The notes below the pieces were generated by a model. The model was not told where the DNA came from. It saw only the letters and a list, made by a program, of their open reading frames with translations, and did no database searches. Both the position numbers and the translations under genes were made by a program. DNA of 64,000 nt, taken from assembly GCF_037811135.1 (NCBI RefSeq), contig NZ_CP149130.1:2910501-2974500 (forward strand), written 5' to 3'. The stretch's first letter is position 1. Every line of letters starts with the position of its first letter. Positions 35,282-45,118 of the stretch are shown here, in pieces. The stretch is from Aeromonas rivipollensis (GTDB lineage: Bacteria; Pseudomonadota; Gammaproteobacteria; Enterobacterales; Aeromonadaceae).

Positions 35282-36091
35282 ATGCCGAAGGAAAAGAGCA
35301 AGAAACGCCCGCGCCTGGGCAAGAAGACCTATGAGCACCACCTCACCCAGCTGCAGGAGGAGCTGGTCAAGCTGCAGGAGTGGGTCAAGCAGGAGGGGCT
35401 CAAGGTAGTGGTGCTGTTCGAGGGGCGCGATGCCGCCGGCAAGGGGGGCGTCATCAAGGCGATCACCGAGCCCCTCAATCCCCGGGTCTGCCGGGTCACC
35501 GCCCTGCCCGCCCCTTCGGACCGGGAGCGTACCCAGTGGTACTTCCAGCGCTATGCCGCCCACCTGCCGTCGGCGGGCGAGATGGTGCTGTTCGATCGCT
35601 CCTGGTACAACAGAGCCGGGGTCGAGCGGGTGATGGGCTTTTGCACCGATACCGAATACCGCGAGTTTCTGCGTGCCTGTCCCGAGTTCGAGCGGATGCT
35701 GACTCGCTCCGGCATCACCCTCATCAAGTACTGGTTCTCGGTCAGCGACGAGGAGCAGGAGAAGCGCTTCAAGGAGCGCATCAACACCCCCATCAAGCGC
35801 TGGAAATTCAGCCCCATGGACCTGCAGTCACGCTCCCGCTGGGTGGAGTACTCCCGCGCCAAGGATGACATGTTCATCTACACGGACACGGAAGACTGCC
35901 CCTGGTTCGTGGTCGATGCCGACGACAAGCGCCGCGCCCGCCTCAACTGCATCGCCCACCTGCTCGGCAAGGTGCCCTACGAGGCGATCCACTACGAGCC
36001 CATCAAGCTGCCCCCCATCAAGACCGAGGGCTATGAGCGCCCGCCCCTGGCCAGCCAGACCTTCGTGCCCGACATCACCGCCGAGCTCTAA
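35282..36091 (+). CDS. ppk2: Polyphosphate kinase 2
   Basis: 269-residue one-domain PPK2 (class I type), which phosphorylates nucleoside diphosphates using polyphosphate. Walker A FEGRDAAGKGG, Walker B and lid region LFDRSWYNRAGVERVMGF, followed by KYWFSVSDEEQ and RWKFSPMDLQSRSRW. SD AGGAGAAG before ATG 35282; the longer open frame from 34928 runs through the repeat array and is not coding. No polyP-linked gene neighbours. It converges on malK. Confidence 0.93.
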   Translation: MPKEKSKKRPRLGKKTYEHHLTQLQEELVKLQEWVKQEGLKVVVLFEGRDAAGKGGVIKAITEPLNPRVCRVTALPAPSDRERTQWYFQRYAAHLPSAGEMVLFDRSWYNRAGVERVMGFCTDTEYREFLRACPEFERMLTRSGITLIKYWFSVSDEEQEKRFKERINTPIKRWKFSPMDLQSRSRWVEYSRAKDDMFIYTDTEDCPWFVVDADDKRRARLNCIAHLLGKVPYEAIHYEPIKLPPIKTEGYERPPLASQTFVPDITAEL

Positions 36092-36140
36092 GCCTTCACC
36101 CCGACACCCTGCCTGCCCGCTTGCCCACACGGCAGGCAAT

Positions 36141-36168
36141 AAAAAGCCGGTCATTCGACCGGCAAAAA
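36141..36168 (-). terminator. Terminator of the mal operon
   Basis: GCCGGTC-ATTC-GACCGGC at 36146-36163. On the minus strand the stem is followed by TTTTTATT, suiting malK; the plus side is A-rich and poor for ppk2. Confidence 0.78.
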
Positions 36169-36205
36169 GGCATTGAATACTACGGAAACCTGCACTGCAA
36201 CACCA

Positions 36206-37342
<1,137 letters not shown>

Positions 37343-37411
37343 GACGAGCTCCGCTCTGAAATCTGTGCAAATCGTGATAGTCGGGGGAGCACTCCCCCGG
37401 CCATTAAAACC

Positions 37412-38302
37412 TTAACCTTTCACACCGCCCGCGGTGAGACCACCCACCAGCCAGCGCTGCGCCATGAGGAACACCACCGTGATGGGCAGGCCGGACAGCA
37501 CGGCGGCAGCGGCGAAGTCACCCCACAGATAGTTCTGCGGATAGAGGTATTGCTGGGCACCGACCGCCAGGGTCAGGTTGTTCACATCCTGCAGCAGGAT
37601 GGAGGCCACGGGCACCTCGGTGATGGAACCGATAAAGGCCAGAATGAAGACCACCGCCAGGATGGGCACCGACAGGGGCAGCAGGATCAACCTGAATGCC
37701 TGCCAGGGGGTCGCACCATCGATGGCCGCCGCTTCCTCGAGGGAGGAGTCGATGGTCTCGAAGTAGCCCTTGATGGTCCAGACATGCAGCGCTATGCCGC
37801 CCATGTAGGCCAGGATCAGGCCACCGTGGGTGTTCAGACCCAGCCAGGGGATGTAGTCGCCAATCTTGTTGAACAGCGCGTAGATGGCCACCAGTGCCAG
37901 CACCGCCGGGAACATCTGGAAGATCAGCATCCCCTGCAAGATGGTCTGCTTGCCACGGAACCGCAGGCGGGCAAACGCATAGGCACAGGTGGTGGAGAGC
38001 ACCACTATCATCAGGGCCGTGATGCCCGCGATCTTGATGGAGTTCCACAGCCAGGTCAGCACAGGGAACGGTGGCGGCGTTATGCTGCCATCGGCGTTGG
38101 TGATGGACATGCCAAGGGCCAGCTTCCAGTGATCCAGGGTCGGATTGGAGGGGATTATCTCCCCCACCGAGAAGTTGCCGTTACGGAACGAGATGGCGAT
38201 GACCATGATCACCGGGAAGATGATCAGCGCCAGGAAGCCCCACATGACCAGGTGGGTTGCCCACACCCGGTATTTCACTGATTTGGGTTGTACGATAGCC
38301 AT
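37412..38302 (-). CDS. malG: Maltose transporter permease MalG
   Basis: 296 residues, exactly the E. coli MalG length. Six hydrophobic helices and the EAA loop [20 protein letters not shown]. The C-terminus ([10 protein letters not shown]) enters the binding-protein site in the E. coli structure. Its stop is 70 bp before malK. Confidence 0.96.
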   Translation of the reverse strand: MAIVQPKSVKYRVWATHLVMWGFLALIIFPVIMVIAISFRNGNFSVGEIIPSNPTLDHWKLALGMSITNADGSITPPPFPVLTWLWNSIKIAGITALMIVVLSTTCAYAFARLRFRGKQTILQGMLIFQMFPAVLALVAIYALFNKIGDYIPWLGLNTHGGLILAYMGGIALHVWTIKGYFETIDSSLEEAAAIDGATPWQAFRLILLPLSVPILAVVFILAFIGSITEVPVASILLQDVNNLTLAVGAQQYLYPQNYLWGDFAAAAVLSGLPITVVFLMAQRWLVGGLTAGGVKG

Positions 38303-38314
38303 TGAGAAGCCTCC

Positions 38315-39967
38315 TTACAGCTTGTCCGCTTTGGACAATTTCAGGTTGAGCAGTGCAAGCGCGCCGACGATCAGGAAGATGGCGGTGGCGATGGCACTGG
38401 CCAGACCGTAGTCCTGACCACCCGAGCCCTGGAACGCGATCCGGTAGGTGTAGTTCACCAGCAGATCCGTGGTCCCGGCCGGGGTACTGGCCCCTATGAT
38501 GTCCGGCGCCCCGTTCGTCAACAACTGGATAAGCACGAAGTTGTTGAAGTTGAAGGCAAAGGATGCAATCAACAGGGGGGTCAGCGGCTTCATCAGGAGC
38601 GGCACAGTGATCTTGAAGAAGTTCTGTACCGGACCCGCACCGTCCATGGCGGACGCCTCATAGAGATCTTCCGGGATGGCCTTGAGCAGCCCCATGCAGA
38701 GGATCATCATGTAGGGGTAGCCGAGCCAGGTGTTGACGATGAGGATCATCACCTTGGCCAGGAAGGGAGTGGTGTACCAGTCCGGCTTGATGCCGAACGC
38801 CGCTTCCAGGAACAGGTTGATCTCGCCGAAGTTCTGGTTGAACAAGCCCTTGAACACCAGGATGGAGATGAACGCCGGTATCGCATAGGGCAGGATCAGC
38901 ATGACCCGGTAGAAACCGCGCCCCCTGAGCTGCTCCCACTGCACCAGACAGGCCATCACCATGCCGATGGCCAGGGTGAAGGCCACAGAGCAGGCGGAGA
39001 AGATCACCGTCCAGACGAAGATCTGCATGAAGGGACCCTGGATACCCGGGTCTGTCATGATGCGGACGAAGTTCTTCCAGCCCACGCTCACCACGAAGCC
39101 AGGAGCCATGCCCTTGCCGACGAAGTGACCGTCAGCATCGATGTACTGATAGAAGCCGGTATCGCCGTTGGGCAGCATCAGCTCGCCGTTCTGGTTGTCA
39201 CGCAGCAGGTTGCCATCCTTGATAACGACTCCTGACTTGAGCACGGCCCCGTCAACCAACTGGGTATAGAGGGGCTTTTGCGCCGCGAACTTGCGCAGGC
39301 TGCTCAGGGTCAGGTGGATGGTGCCATCCGGCAGTACCAGATCCAGGGCGCTCAGGTGAGTGCGGTGATCGACGATGGCACGTATGGGTGCCGCCTTGTC
39401 GAGCGCTTCCCCGTTCAGGGGTTGCAACTGAACAACCTGTGGCTCGTCACTGACCCGTCCTTCACGGACGGCCAGGGTACGCGCCTTGTTGTTCAGCAGG
39501 GTAAGGGGTTGACTGATAAAGGATTGGTCGTCCTGTTGCAGCAGCAGCTGAAACTGATTGTTCTCACCACCCAGGAGGGTGAAATCGAATTCACCGCCGG
39601 TCACCTTATAGATTTTTTTCAGATGGAAATCCCGTGCCTGCTCGAGGGAGAGCAAGTTGGACCCCGAATAGTTGGTGAAAGCGATGCCGATCGTGTAGGC
39701 AAGAGGGAAGATGATAAAAACAACCATGCCTGCCACACCGGGGAAGATATAGCGGTGGGCATAGGTCTTCTTGTTCATGAAGACATAGAGACCGACGGAA
39801 ACGACCACCAGATCGAGCAGGGCAAACACCCACTCGCCGCTGGCATACATCATCACGGCCGCATAACCATTAAGCACTGCAATCAGTGCCGCCATGGTCC
39901 ACTTCAGCCAGACGTACTTGTCTTTCTTCGGACCGGCATAGGATTCGATAGAAGGTACAACTTCCAT
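38315..39967 (-). CDS. malF: Maltose transporter permease MalF
   Basis: 550 residues (E. coli 514), with the N-terminal helices, the large periplasmic P2 domain (about 105-300) and C-terminal core with EAA loop EDLYEASAMDGAGPVQNFFKI. The extra length lies in the N-terminal cytoplasmic stretch and P2. It pairs with MalG to form the maltodextrin channel. Only 12 bp separate it from malG. Confidence 0.95.
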   Translation of the reverse strand: MEVVPSIESYAGPKKDKYVWLKWTMAALIAVLNGYAAVMMYASGEWVFALLDLVVVSVGLYVFMNKKTYAHRYIFPGVAGMVVFIIFPLAYTIGIAFTNYSGSNLLSLEQARDFHLKKIYKVTGGEFDFTLLGGENNQFQLLLQQDDQSFISQPLTLLNNKARTLAVREGRVSDEPQVVQLQPLNGEALDKAAPIRAIVDHRTHLSALDLVLPDGTIHLTLSSLRKFAAQKPLYTQLVDGAVLKSGVVIKDGNLLRDNQNGELMLPNGDTGFYQYIDADGHFVGKGMAPGFVVSVGWKNFVRIMTDPGIQGPFMQIFVWTVIFSACSVAFTLAIGMVMACLVQWEQLRGRGFYRVMLILPYAIPAFISILVFKGLFNQNFGEINLFLEAAFGIKPDWYTTPFLAKVMILIVNTWLGYPYMMILCMGLLKAIPEDLYEASAMDGAGPVQNFFKITVPLLMKPLTPLLIASFAFNFNNFVLIQLLTNGAPDIIGASTPAGTTDLLVNYTYRIAFQGSGGQDYGLASAIATAIFLIVGALALLNLKLSKADKL

Positions 39968-40038
39968 GCCAATTAACCTTTATTGCGCCAAGAGAGATTG
40001 GAGAGAGTGGGAGGCCCGAAGGCCTCCCTGGTGCTAGC

Positions 40039-41220
40039 TTACTGGACGATGCGCTTGGCAGCGGTATCCAGGGCTTCGTCAACGCTCTGACGGCCAGAGG
40101 TGACGTTCTTGAGGGCTGTTTCGAAGGAAGACCAGAAACGGCTCATCTCGGGCACGGACGGCATCGGCTCGCCATTCTGGGCGTTCTGCATGGTGGCCTT
40201 GATGTTGGGGTCGGTTTCCAGGGTCTTCTGGAAGGACTTCAGCGCCACGGCACCCAGCGGCTTGTCGGCGTTGACCGGCGCCAGACCGGCATCGGTCAGC
40301 AGGTAGTTTTCCAGGAACTCGATGGCCAGATCCTTGTTCGGGCTGGCGGCGTTGATGGTGGCACCCAGTACGCCGACGAAGGCCTTGGCCGGATTACCCT
40401 TCAGGGTCGGCAGCGGCGCTACACCGTACTTGATACCGCTCTTGTCCAGGTTGCTCCAGGCCCAGGGGCCGTTGATCATCATGGCCACTTCGCCCTTGTT
40501 GAACTTGGCATCCATGACGCCGTAGTCGATGCCCTTCTCCAGGTGACCGGACTTGATCATCTCGGAGATGTAGCCGACGCCGGCCTTGGCACCCGCGTTG
40601 GCCACGCCGGTGTCTTTCACGTCATAACCGGTGGCGGTCTTCTTAAAGGCATAACCACCGTTTGCAGCCACCAGGGGGTAGCTGAAGTAGGGGGTGTCAT
40701 AGGCCCACATGATGGCGCGCTTGCCATTTTTCTTCAGGTCTTCGTCGATCTTGGCGATCTCTTCGAAGGTCTTGGGCGGATTGGGCAACAGATCCTTGTT
40801 GTAAATCAGGCTGACGGCTTCCACCGCGACCGGGTAGCCATAGGTCTTGCCATCGACAGTCATGGCGTCCCAGGCGAACTGCTCGAACTTGGCCTTGGTG
40901 GCGGCGTTCGGAGTCACTGGCACCAGCAGACCGGCCTTGACCCACTCACCGTAACGGTCGTGAGCCCAGAAGAAGATGTCCGGGCCGTTGCCGGTGGCGG
41001 CGGCTTGCTGGAACTTCACTTCTACCTGGTCCGGGTGCGCGACGGTCACCTTGATGCCGGTCTCGGCTTCAAACTTCTTGCCTACTTCGGCCAGGCCGTT
41101 GTAGCCCTTGTCACCGTTGATCCAGATGGTCAGCTGACCTTCGTCAATAGCAGCAGTGGCTGAGCAAGCCACACCCAGGGTAGCCAGACCGATCAGGGAT
41201 GACAGCAATTTCTTTTTCAT
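40039..41220 (-). CDS. malE: Periplasmic maltose/maltodextrin-binding protein
   Basis: 393 residues with signal peptide (cleavage after ATA, near residue 23) and mature start [20 protein letters not shown], very like E. coli MBP. Also conserved: [15 protein letters not shown] and the C-terminal [17 protein letters not shown]. First gene of the operon, with a strong-looking leader of nearly 400 bp. Confidence 0.96.
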   Translation of the reverse strand: MKKKLLSSLIGLATLGVACSATAAIDEGQLTIWINGDKGYNGLAEVGKKFEAETGIKVTVAHPDQVEVKFQQAAATGNGPDIFFWAHDRYGEWVKAGLLVPVTPNAATKAKFEQFAWDAMTVDGKTYGYPVAVEAVSLIYNKDLLPNPPKTFEEIAKIDEDLKKNGKRAIMWAYDTPYFSYPLVAANGGYAFKKTATGYDVKDTGVANAGAKAGVGYISEMIKSGHLEKGIDYGVMDAKFNKGEVAMMINGPWAWSNLDKSGIKYGVAPLPTLKGNPAKAFVGVLGATINAASPNKDLAIEFLENYLLTDAGLAPVNADKPLGAVALKSFQKTLETDPNIKATMQNAQNGEPMPSVPEMSRFWSSFETALKNVTSGRQSVDEALDTAAKRIVQ

Positions 41221-41560
41221 GAGCCTTTCCTTGTATTAGTTCCGCGCTGTAAGAGCATTGTGTGCGAGATGAATATTATCCCAAGCCTGCAACGCCTCAC
41301 ATGACACGCCTCGCATTTTTGAAATGCAATTACGTATTTTCTTCCAGAAAGTTATGAAAACATTTTCTTATTTCAGCGACTTATCGGGATTTGTCGCCAT
41401 ATTTTTGGCCTTCCATGGAAAATAAATTACCAAAAAGAAATAAATTTACACCATTGAAAGGGGTTTCACCCCATTGAAAACCCTTTCAACTCCATTATTT
41501 TGTTTAATGTGTTAACAAAAGTACCAAGCCGGATTCCAGGTTCATCTCCCCCTTAAATAA
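41221..41560 (-). promoter_or_regulatory. malE upstream regulatory region
   Basis: About 340 bp of AT-rich sequence without genes. It contains an inverted repeat TTGAAAGGG (41454-41462) / CCCTTTCAA (41481-41489) that also includes a direct repeat of CCATTGAAA 20 bp apart (41451, 41471). On the minus strand GGGGGAGATGAA (41541-41552) resembles a MalT box (GGGGAKGAGG). MalT control is expected from enteric biology, but box assignment is tentative. Confidence 0.45.
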
Positions 41561-41563
41561 AAA

Positions 41564-41592
41564 GGCACCGGAGCGAACTCCGGTGCCTTTTT
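41564..41592 (-). terminator. Terminator of yejK
   Basis: GGCACCGGAG-CGAA-CTCCGGTGCC with A-run on the left and T5 on the right. On the minus strand it ends yejK and isolates it from malE. Confidence 0.9.
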
Positions 41593-41616
41593 GCCAGAAA
41601 TGGTGACTGGATCACA

Positions 41617-42666
41617 TTATGACTGGCGCAGCAGCTGATCCTTGAGGTTGGGCGGCACGCCACGGATGGTCAGGGTGTCCGTCTGAGGATCGTAGAAAAC
41701 CCGGCTGTTCAGCAATTTCTGCTCGAAGCTCAGGGTGAGGCCGCCACCGGAGCCGACAAACTTGGTCAGGCCGCGCAGGGTGGAGCGATCGGCCGGGAAG
41801 CGATCTTCCAGCTCATATTCCTGACCGATGAAGCTGTAGAAATCGAGATCGCCATCGCCAGGCAATTCTGCCGACAGCTCCTTGATTTCGATCTCTTCAC
41901 CGGCGCTCGCCTGCTCGGTGCAATATTTGAAGACCTGCTTCTTGTAATCATTGCGCTCGGCGGGTTCGAGCTGGCGGCTGTCGCAGTAATCGTCCACCGC
42001 CTGCAGCAAGCCTTTATTCTGCACCTTGGCATCCATGCCCTCCCGGGCACCGAGCAGATCCATGAAAAAATCCCCCAGCTTGCGGCCGACCCGCCCCTTG
42101 CTGAAGGTGATATAACGGCGAGAATCTGCTTGAGTTTTCCATTCGGTCAGATCGATGCGGGCCACCAGGTTGAGTTTGCCGATATCCAGGTAATGAATGT
42201 GACGCAGGTCCAGCGCCTCGCTGACGGTGACGCTCTCCTTGCCCTCCAGCAGGGCAATCATCAGATAATCAACCCCGACATAGTTGTATTTGGCAATCAG
42301 CAGCACGCCCTGCTCGTCCAGGGCGTGCTCCACCAGCTGCTTGACCAGCATCTGGGTCAGGGTGATGGAGAAGGGGACGAATTCGGTCTGCTCGCCAAGC
42401 AGCTGTTCGAGGGCGATGCGAAAGGCCGGAGACGGCTGCTTGGGAGCCTCTTCACCTTCTGCCAGCTCGGCGACGGCGGCTTCCGGGTCGGCAAAGAAAC
42501 CGAAGCCCTTGCCACCCTTGCCGTTGTAGATGCGATGCAGTTCTGCCATCAGCCCTTGCACCGCCTCGTCGGCAGGCAGAGTCTGGCTGCGGGTATCGGC
42601 GTGCGGCTGACCGTCATTGCCGGCGCGCAGGGAGTGAAGAATGATCTTGTCGATATCGAGACTCAT
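41617..42666 (-). CDS. yejK: Nucleoid-associated protein NdpA
   Basis: 349-residue cytoplasmic, acidic protein of the NdpA/YejK family; E. coli YejK binds DNA on the nucleoid. The N-terminal MSLDIDKIILHSL, the GFFADPE segment and C-terminal FYDPQTDTLTIRGVPPNLKDQL are family-typical. I chose ATG 42666; the longer frame (42876) overlaps the divergent yejL and is not credible. Divergent from yejL-yejM, as in E. coli. Confidence 0.93.
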   Translation of the reverse strand: MSLDIDKIILHSLRAGNDGQPHADTRSQTLPADEAVQGLMAELHRIYNGKGGKGFGFFADPEAAVAELAEGEEAPKQPSPAFRIALEQLLGEQTEFVPFSITLTQMLVKQLVEHALDEQGVLLIAKYNYVGVDYLMIALLEGKESVTVSEALDLRHIHYLDIGKLNLVARIDLTEWKTQADSRRYITFSKGRVGRKLGDFFMDLLGAREGMDAKVQNKGLLQAVDDYCDSRQLEPAERNDYKKQVFKYCTEQASAGEEIEIKELSAELPGDGDLDFYSFIGQEYELEDRFPADRSTLRGLTKFVGSGGGLTLSFEQKLLNSRVFYDPQTDTLTIRGVPPNLKDQLLRQS

Positions 42667-42739
42667 GTCACAAAGCCATAGTGTTAGCCGAAAGGGTGAA
42701 GTATTATAAGGCGCTTTGAACCGAGATGAACCCAAGATT

Positions 42740-42967
42740 ATGCCCATCGTATCAAAGTACAATAACGAGCAGTTTGACGCCCTGATGAACGACCTGATCA
42801 CCGCCCTGGAGAAACACAAGGCGCCGGTGGATCTCAGTCTCATGGTGCTTGGCAACCTGACCACCAACATCATCAACGGTATGGCCCCGGCCCAGCGTCA
42901 GGCGATCACCGAGAAGTACATCCAGGCGCTCACCGCCTCGGTGGATCATCGCCACGATGCTCACTGA
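42740..42967 (+). CDS. yejL: DUF1414 protein YejL
   Basis: 75 residues, the same length as E. coli YejL, with the core [17 protein letters not shown] and APAQRQAI. A small helical cytoplasmic protein of unknown function. It sits 73 bp from yejK (divergent) and 43 bp before yejM, with which it is probably co-transcribed. Confidence 0.92.
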
Positions 42968-43010
42968 GTTTCTTCGCATTCTTTGATGTTTTTCAAGCAG
43001 ATGGATCATT

Positions 43011-44858
43011 ATGGTCGAAACCGGCAACCCCTATCGTGATAACGTCTCTCGCCTGATCACCTGGGGGCATTGGTTCTCCTTCTTCAACATCATCCTGGCC
43101 ATGCTGATCGCGACCCGCTATCTGGGTTCCATCAGCTGGCCATCGACCACGCTCGGGGTCACCTATCTCATCATCAGCTGGATAGGTCATTTCTCGTTCC
43201 TGAGCTTCGTCACCTATCTGCTGACCGTCTTCCCCCTGAGCTTCGTGCTGCCCAGGGAGAAGCCCCTGCGCTTCATTTCGGCCATCATCGCCACCCTGGC
43301 GCAGGTGCTGCTGCTCATCGATACCCAGGTCTTCCAGCTATTCAAGTTCCACTTGAATGGTCAGGTGTGGCAACTGCTGCTGGATCAGGCCCAGACCGAA
43401 GAGGGCTCTATCTGGAGCATCATCTTCGTCGCCGTGCCCACCATCTTCCTGCTGCAATTGCTGCTGTCGGCCTATGTGTGGCGCAAGATCAACAAGCGCA
43501 AACGCCGCCAGTACGGCAATCAGGTGGGGCTGGCCCTGCTGGTCTGCTTCATGCTGACTCACCTGGTCAACAGCTGGGCCGATGCGACCCTGTATCAACC
43601 CATCACCATGCAGCGCGCCAACTTCCCCCTCTCCTACCCCATGACAGCCCGAAGCTTCCTGGCCAAGCATGGCTGGCTCGATCTCGAGCAGTATGAGAAG
43701 AAGGCCGAGAACCAGGGCAGCGCCGAGCATCGGCTGCTCTATCCCCTGCGCCCCCTCAGCGTGAGTGCGCCGAGCGAGCACAAGAACCTGCTGGTGGTGG
43801 TGGTCGACTCCCTGCGGGCCGACATGCTCAACAACATCAACATGCCCAATCTGCAGCGCTATGCGGATCAGCACCTCAACTACAGACGCCACATGAGTGG
43901 CGGCAACGATGATGCCATGGGGATGTTCGGCCTCTTCTACGGGCTGCCCGGCCACTACTATGGCGATATCCGTGCCGACAAACGCCCGCCGGTGCTGTTC
44001 GACGAGATGCTGCGCCAGGACTACCAGTTCGGCCTGTTCGGTGCGCTGGAAGACGCCAAGCAATATCAGCAGAGCCTGCTCGCCGGCCTGCGCAAGCAGG
44101 TGTTTGTCTCCCGCCAGAGTGATGACACTCGCCTCATCGGCGACTGGCAGCAGTGGCTTGGCACCCGCACCGCGGACAGGCCCTGGTTCTCCCTGGTCTA
44201 TCTCTCGAGCCCGGGGGATTATCAGGTGCCCGCCAGCCTCAAGGGCCCCTTCCAGCCCGAGCTGACGCGCTTCAACCCGGCCACCGCCTATAGACCCGAG
44301 AACCTGCAAAAGCTGGAGAATCGCTACAAGAACTCGGTGTTCTACACCGATCAGCTGCTGGAGCAGATGCTCTCCCAGCTGCAGCAGCAGGGGCTGAGCG
44401 AACAGACCATAGTCGTCATCACCTCCAATCACGGCCAGGAGTTCAACGAAACCCAGAGCAACAGCTGGGGCTATGGCAGCAACTACTCCCCCTATCAGGT
44501 GCAGGTTCCTTTGGTGCTCGCCTGGCCAGGCGTCGAGAGCCAGCCACAGGAGCAGGCAAGCAGCCACCTGGATCTGGTGCCGACCCTGATGAAGGGCATG
44601 CTGGGGGTACGCAACCCCCCTCGCGACTACAGCACGGGGCGCAGCCTGTTTGACACCAGCCCGCGCACCTGGCTGCTGGCCGGCGATCAGAATGACTTTG
44701 CCATCTATCAGGACAACACCATCACCCAGTTCAACAAACAGGGTGACTTCGAGCTGCTGGATCGCAACACCTATCGCCCCATCAAGCACGGCACCCCGGA
44801 CATGGGTGCCATGATCCAGGTGATGAACGAGCTCAACCGCTTCTATCGCACCCCCTAG
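43011..44858 (+). CDS. yejM: Inner-membrane LPS regulator YejM/LapC/PbgA
   Basis: 615 residues (E. coli 586). Five N-terminal transmembrane helices (to about 180), a linker, and a periplasmic sulfatase/alkaline-phosphatase-like domain beginning VVVVDSLRADMLNNINMPNL. The E. coli protein senses periplasmic-leaflet LPS and restrains LapB/FtsH proteolysis of LpxC. The sulfatase-type catalytic nucleophile is absent, as in the family. Followed by a terminator. Confidence 0.93.
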   Translation: MVETGNPYRDNVSRLITWGHWFSFFNIILAMLIATRYLGSISWPSTTLGVTYLIISWIGHFSFLSFVTYLLTVFPLSFVLPREKPLRFISAIIATLAQVLLLIDTQVFQLFKFHLNGQVWQLLLDQAQTEEGSIWSIIFVAVPTIFLLQLLLSAYVWRKINKRKRRQYGNQVGLALLVCFMLTHLVNSWADATLYQPITMQRANFPLSYPMTARSFLAKHGWLDLEQYEKKAENQGSAEHRLLYPLRPLSVSAPSEHKNLLVVVVDSLRADMLNNINMPNLQRYADQHLNYRRHMSGGNDDAMGMFGLFYGLPGHYYGDIRADKRPPVLFDEMLRQDYQFGLFGALEDAKQYQQSLLAGLRKQVFVSRQSDDTRLIGDWQQWLGTRTADRPWFSLVYLSSPGDYQVPASLKGPFQPELTRFNPATAYRPENLQKLENRYKNSVFYTDQLLEQMLSQLQQQGLSEQTIVVITSNHGQEFNETQSNSWGYGSNYSPYQVQVPLVLAWPGVESQPQEQASSHLDLVPTLMKGMLGVRNPPRDYSTGRSLFDTSPRTWLLAGDQNDFAIYQDNTITQFNKQGDFELLDRNTYRPIKHGTPDMGAMIQVMNELNRFYRTP

Positions 44859-44878
44859 ATGCTCTGATGGCTCCAATC

Positions 44879-44903
44879 AGCCCGCCTTCTCGGCGGGCTT
44901 TTT
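44879..44903 (+). terminator. Terminator of yejL-yejM
   Basis: AGCCCGCC-TTCTC-GGCGGGCT with T5. Confidence 0.9.
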
Positions 44904-45033
44904 ATTGTCTCGAGATCCAGGCGGGGCGCCCTCTTCCCCTCCCCCGGCCAGTGCCATTCGCAAACGTATGCCCTGCAACTACTGATTCATCTCTCAAAAA
45001 AACTCAGTCCGATCAAGATCATAAAACAAAGAT

Positions 45034-45050
45034 GATAATGATTATCAATC
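45034..45050. promoter_or_regulatory. Fur box upstream of TonB receptor
   Basis: GATAATGATTATCAATC closely matches the Fur consensus (GATAATGAT-ATCATTATC type). It sits immediately before a predicted -35. Confidence 0.85.
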
Positions 45051-45051
45051 G

Positions 45052-45080
45052 TTGATACGGAGGGATTCATCTGCAATAAT
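45052..45080 (+). promoter_or_regulatory. Sigma-70 promoter of the iron-regulated operon
   Basis: TTGATA (45052-45057), 17-bp spacer, AATAAT (45075-45080). The near-consensus boxes and spacing, flanked by two Fur-like sites, support it. Confidence 0.7.
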
Positions 45081-45097
45081 CCGCGCCCTTCAGGCTT

Positions 45098-45114
45098 AAA
45101 TAAAAATCATTATC
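45098..45114. promoter_or_regulatory. Second Fur-like site overlapping the RBS region
   Basis: AAATAAAAATCATTATC: the right half AATCATTATC is a perfect Fur half-site and the left half is degenerate. It ends 4 bp before the ATG at 45119, replacing a normal Shine-Dalgarno. Confidence 0.65.
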
Positions 45115-45118
45115 AACA

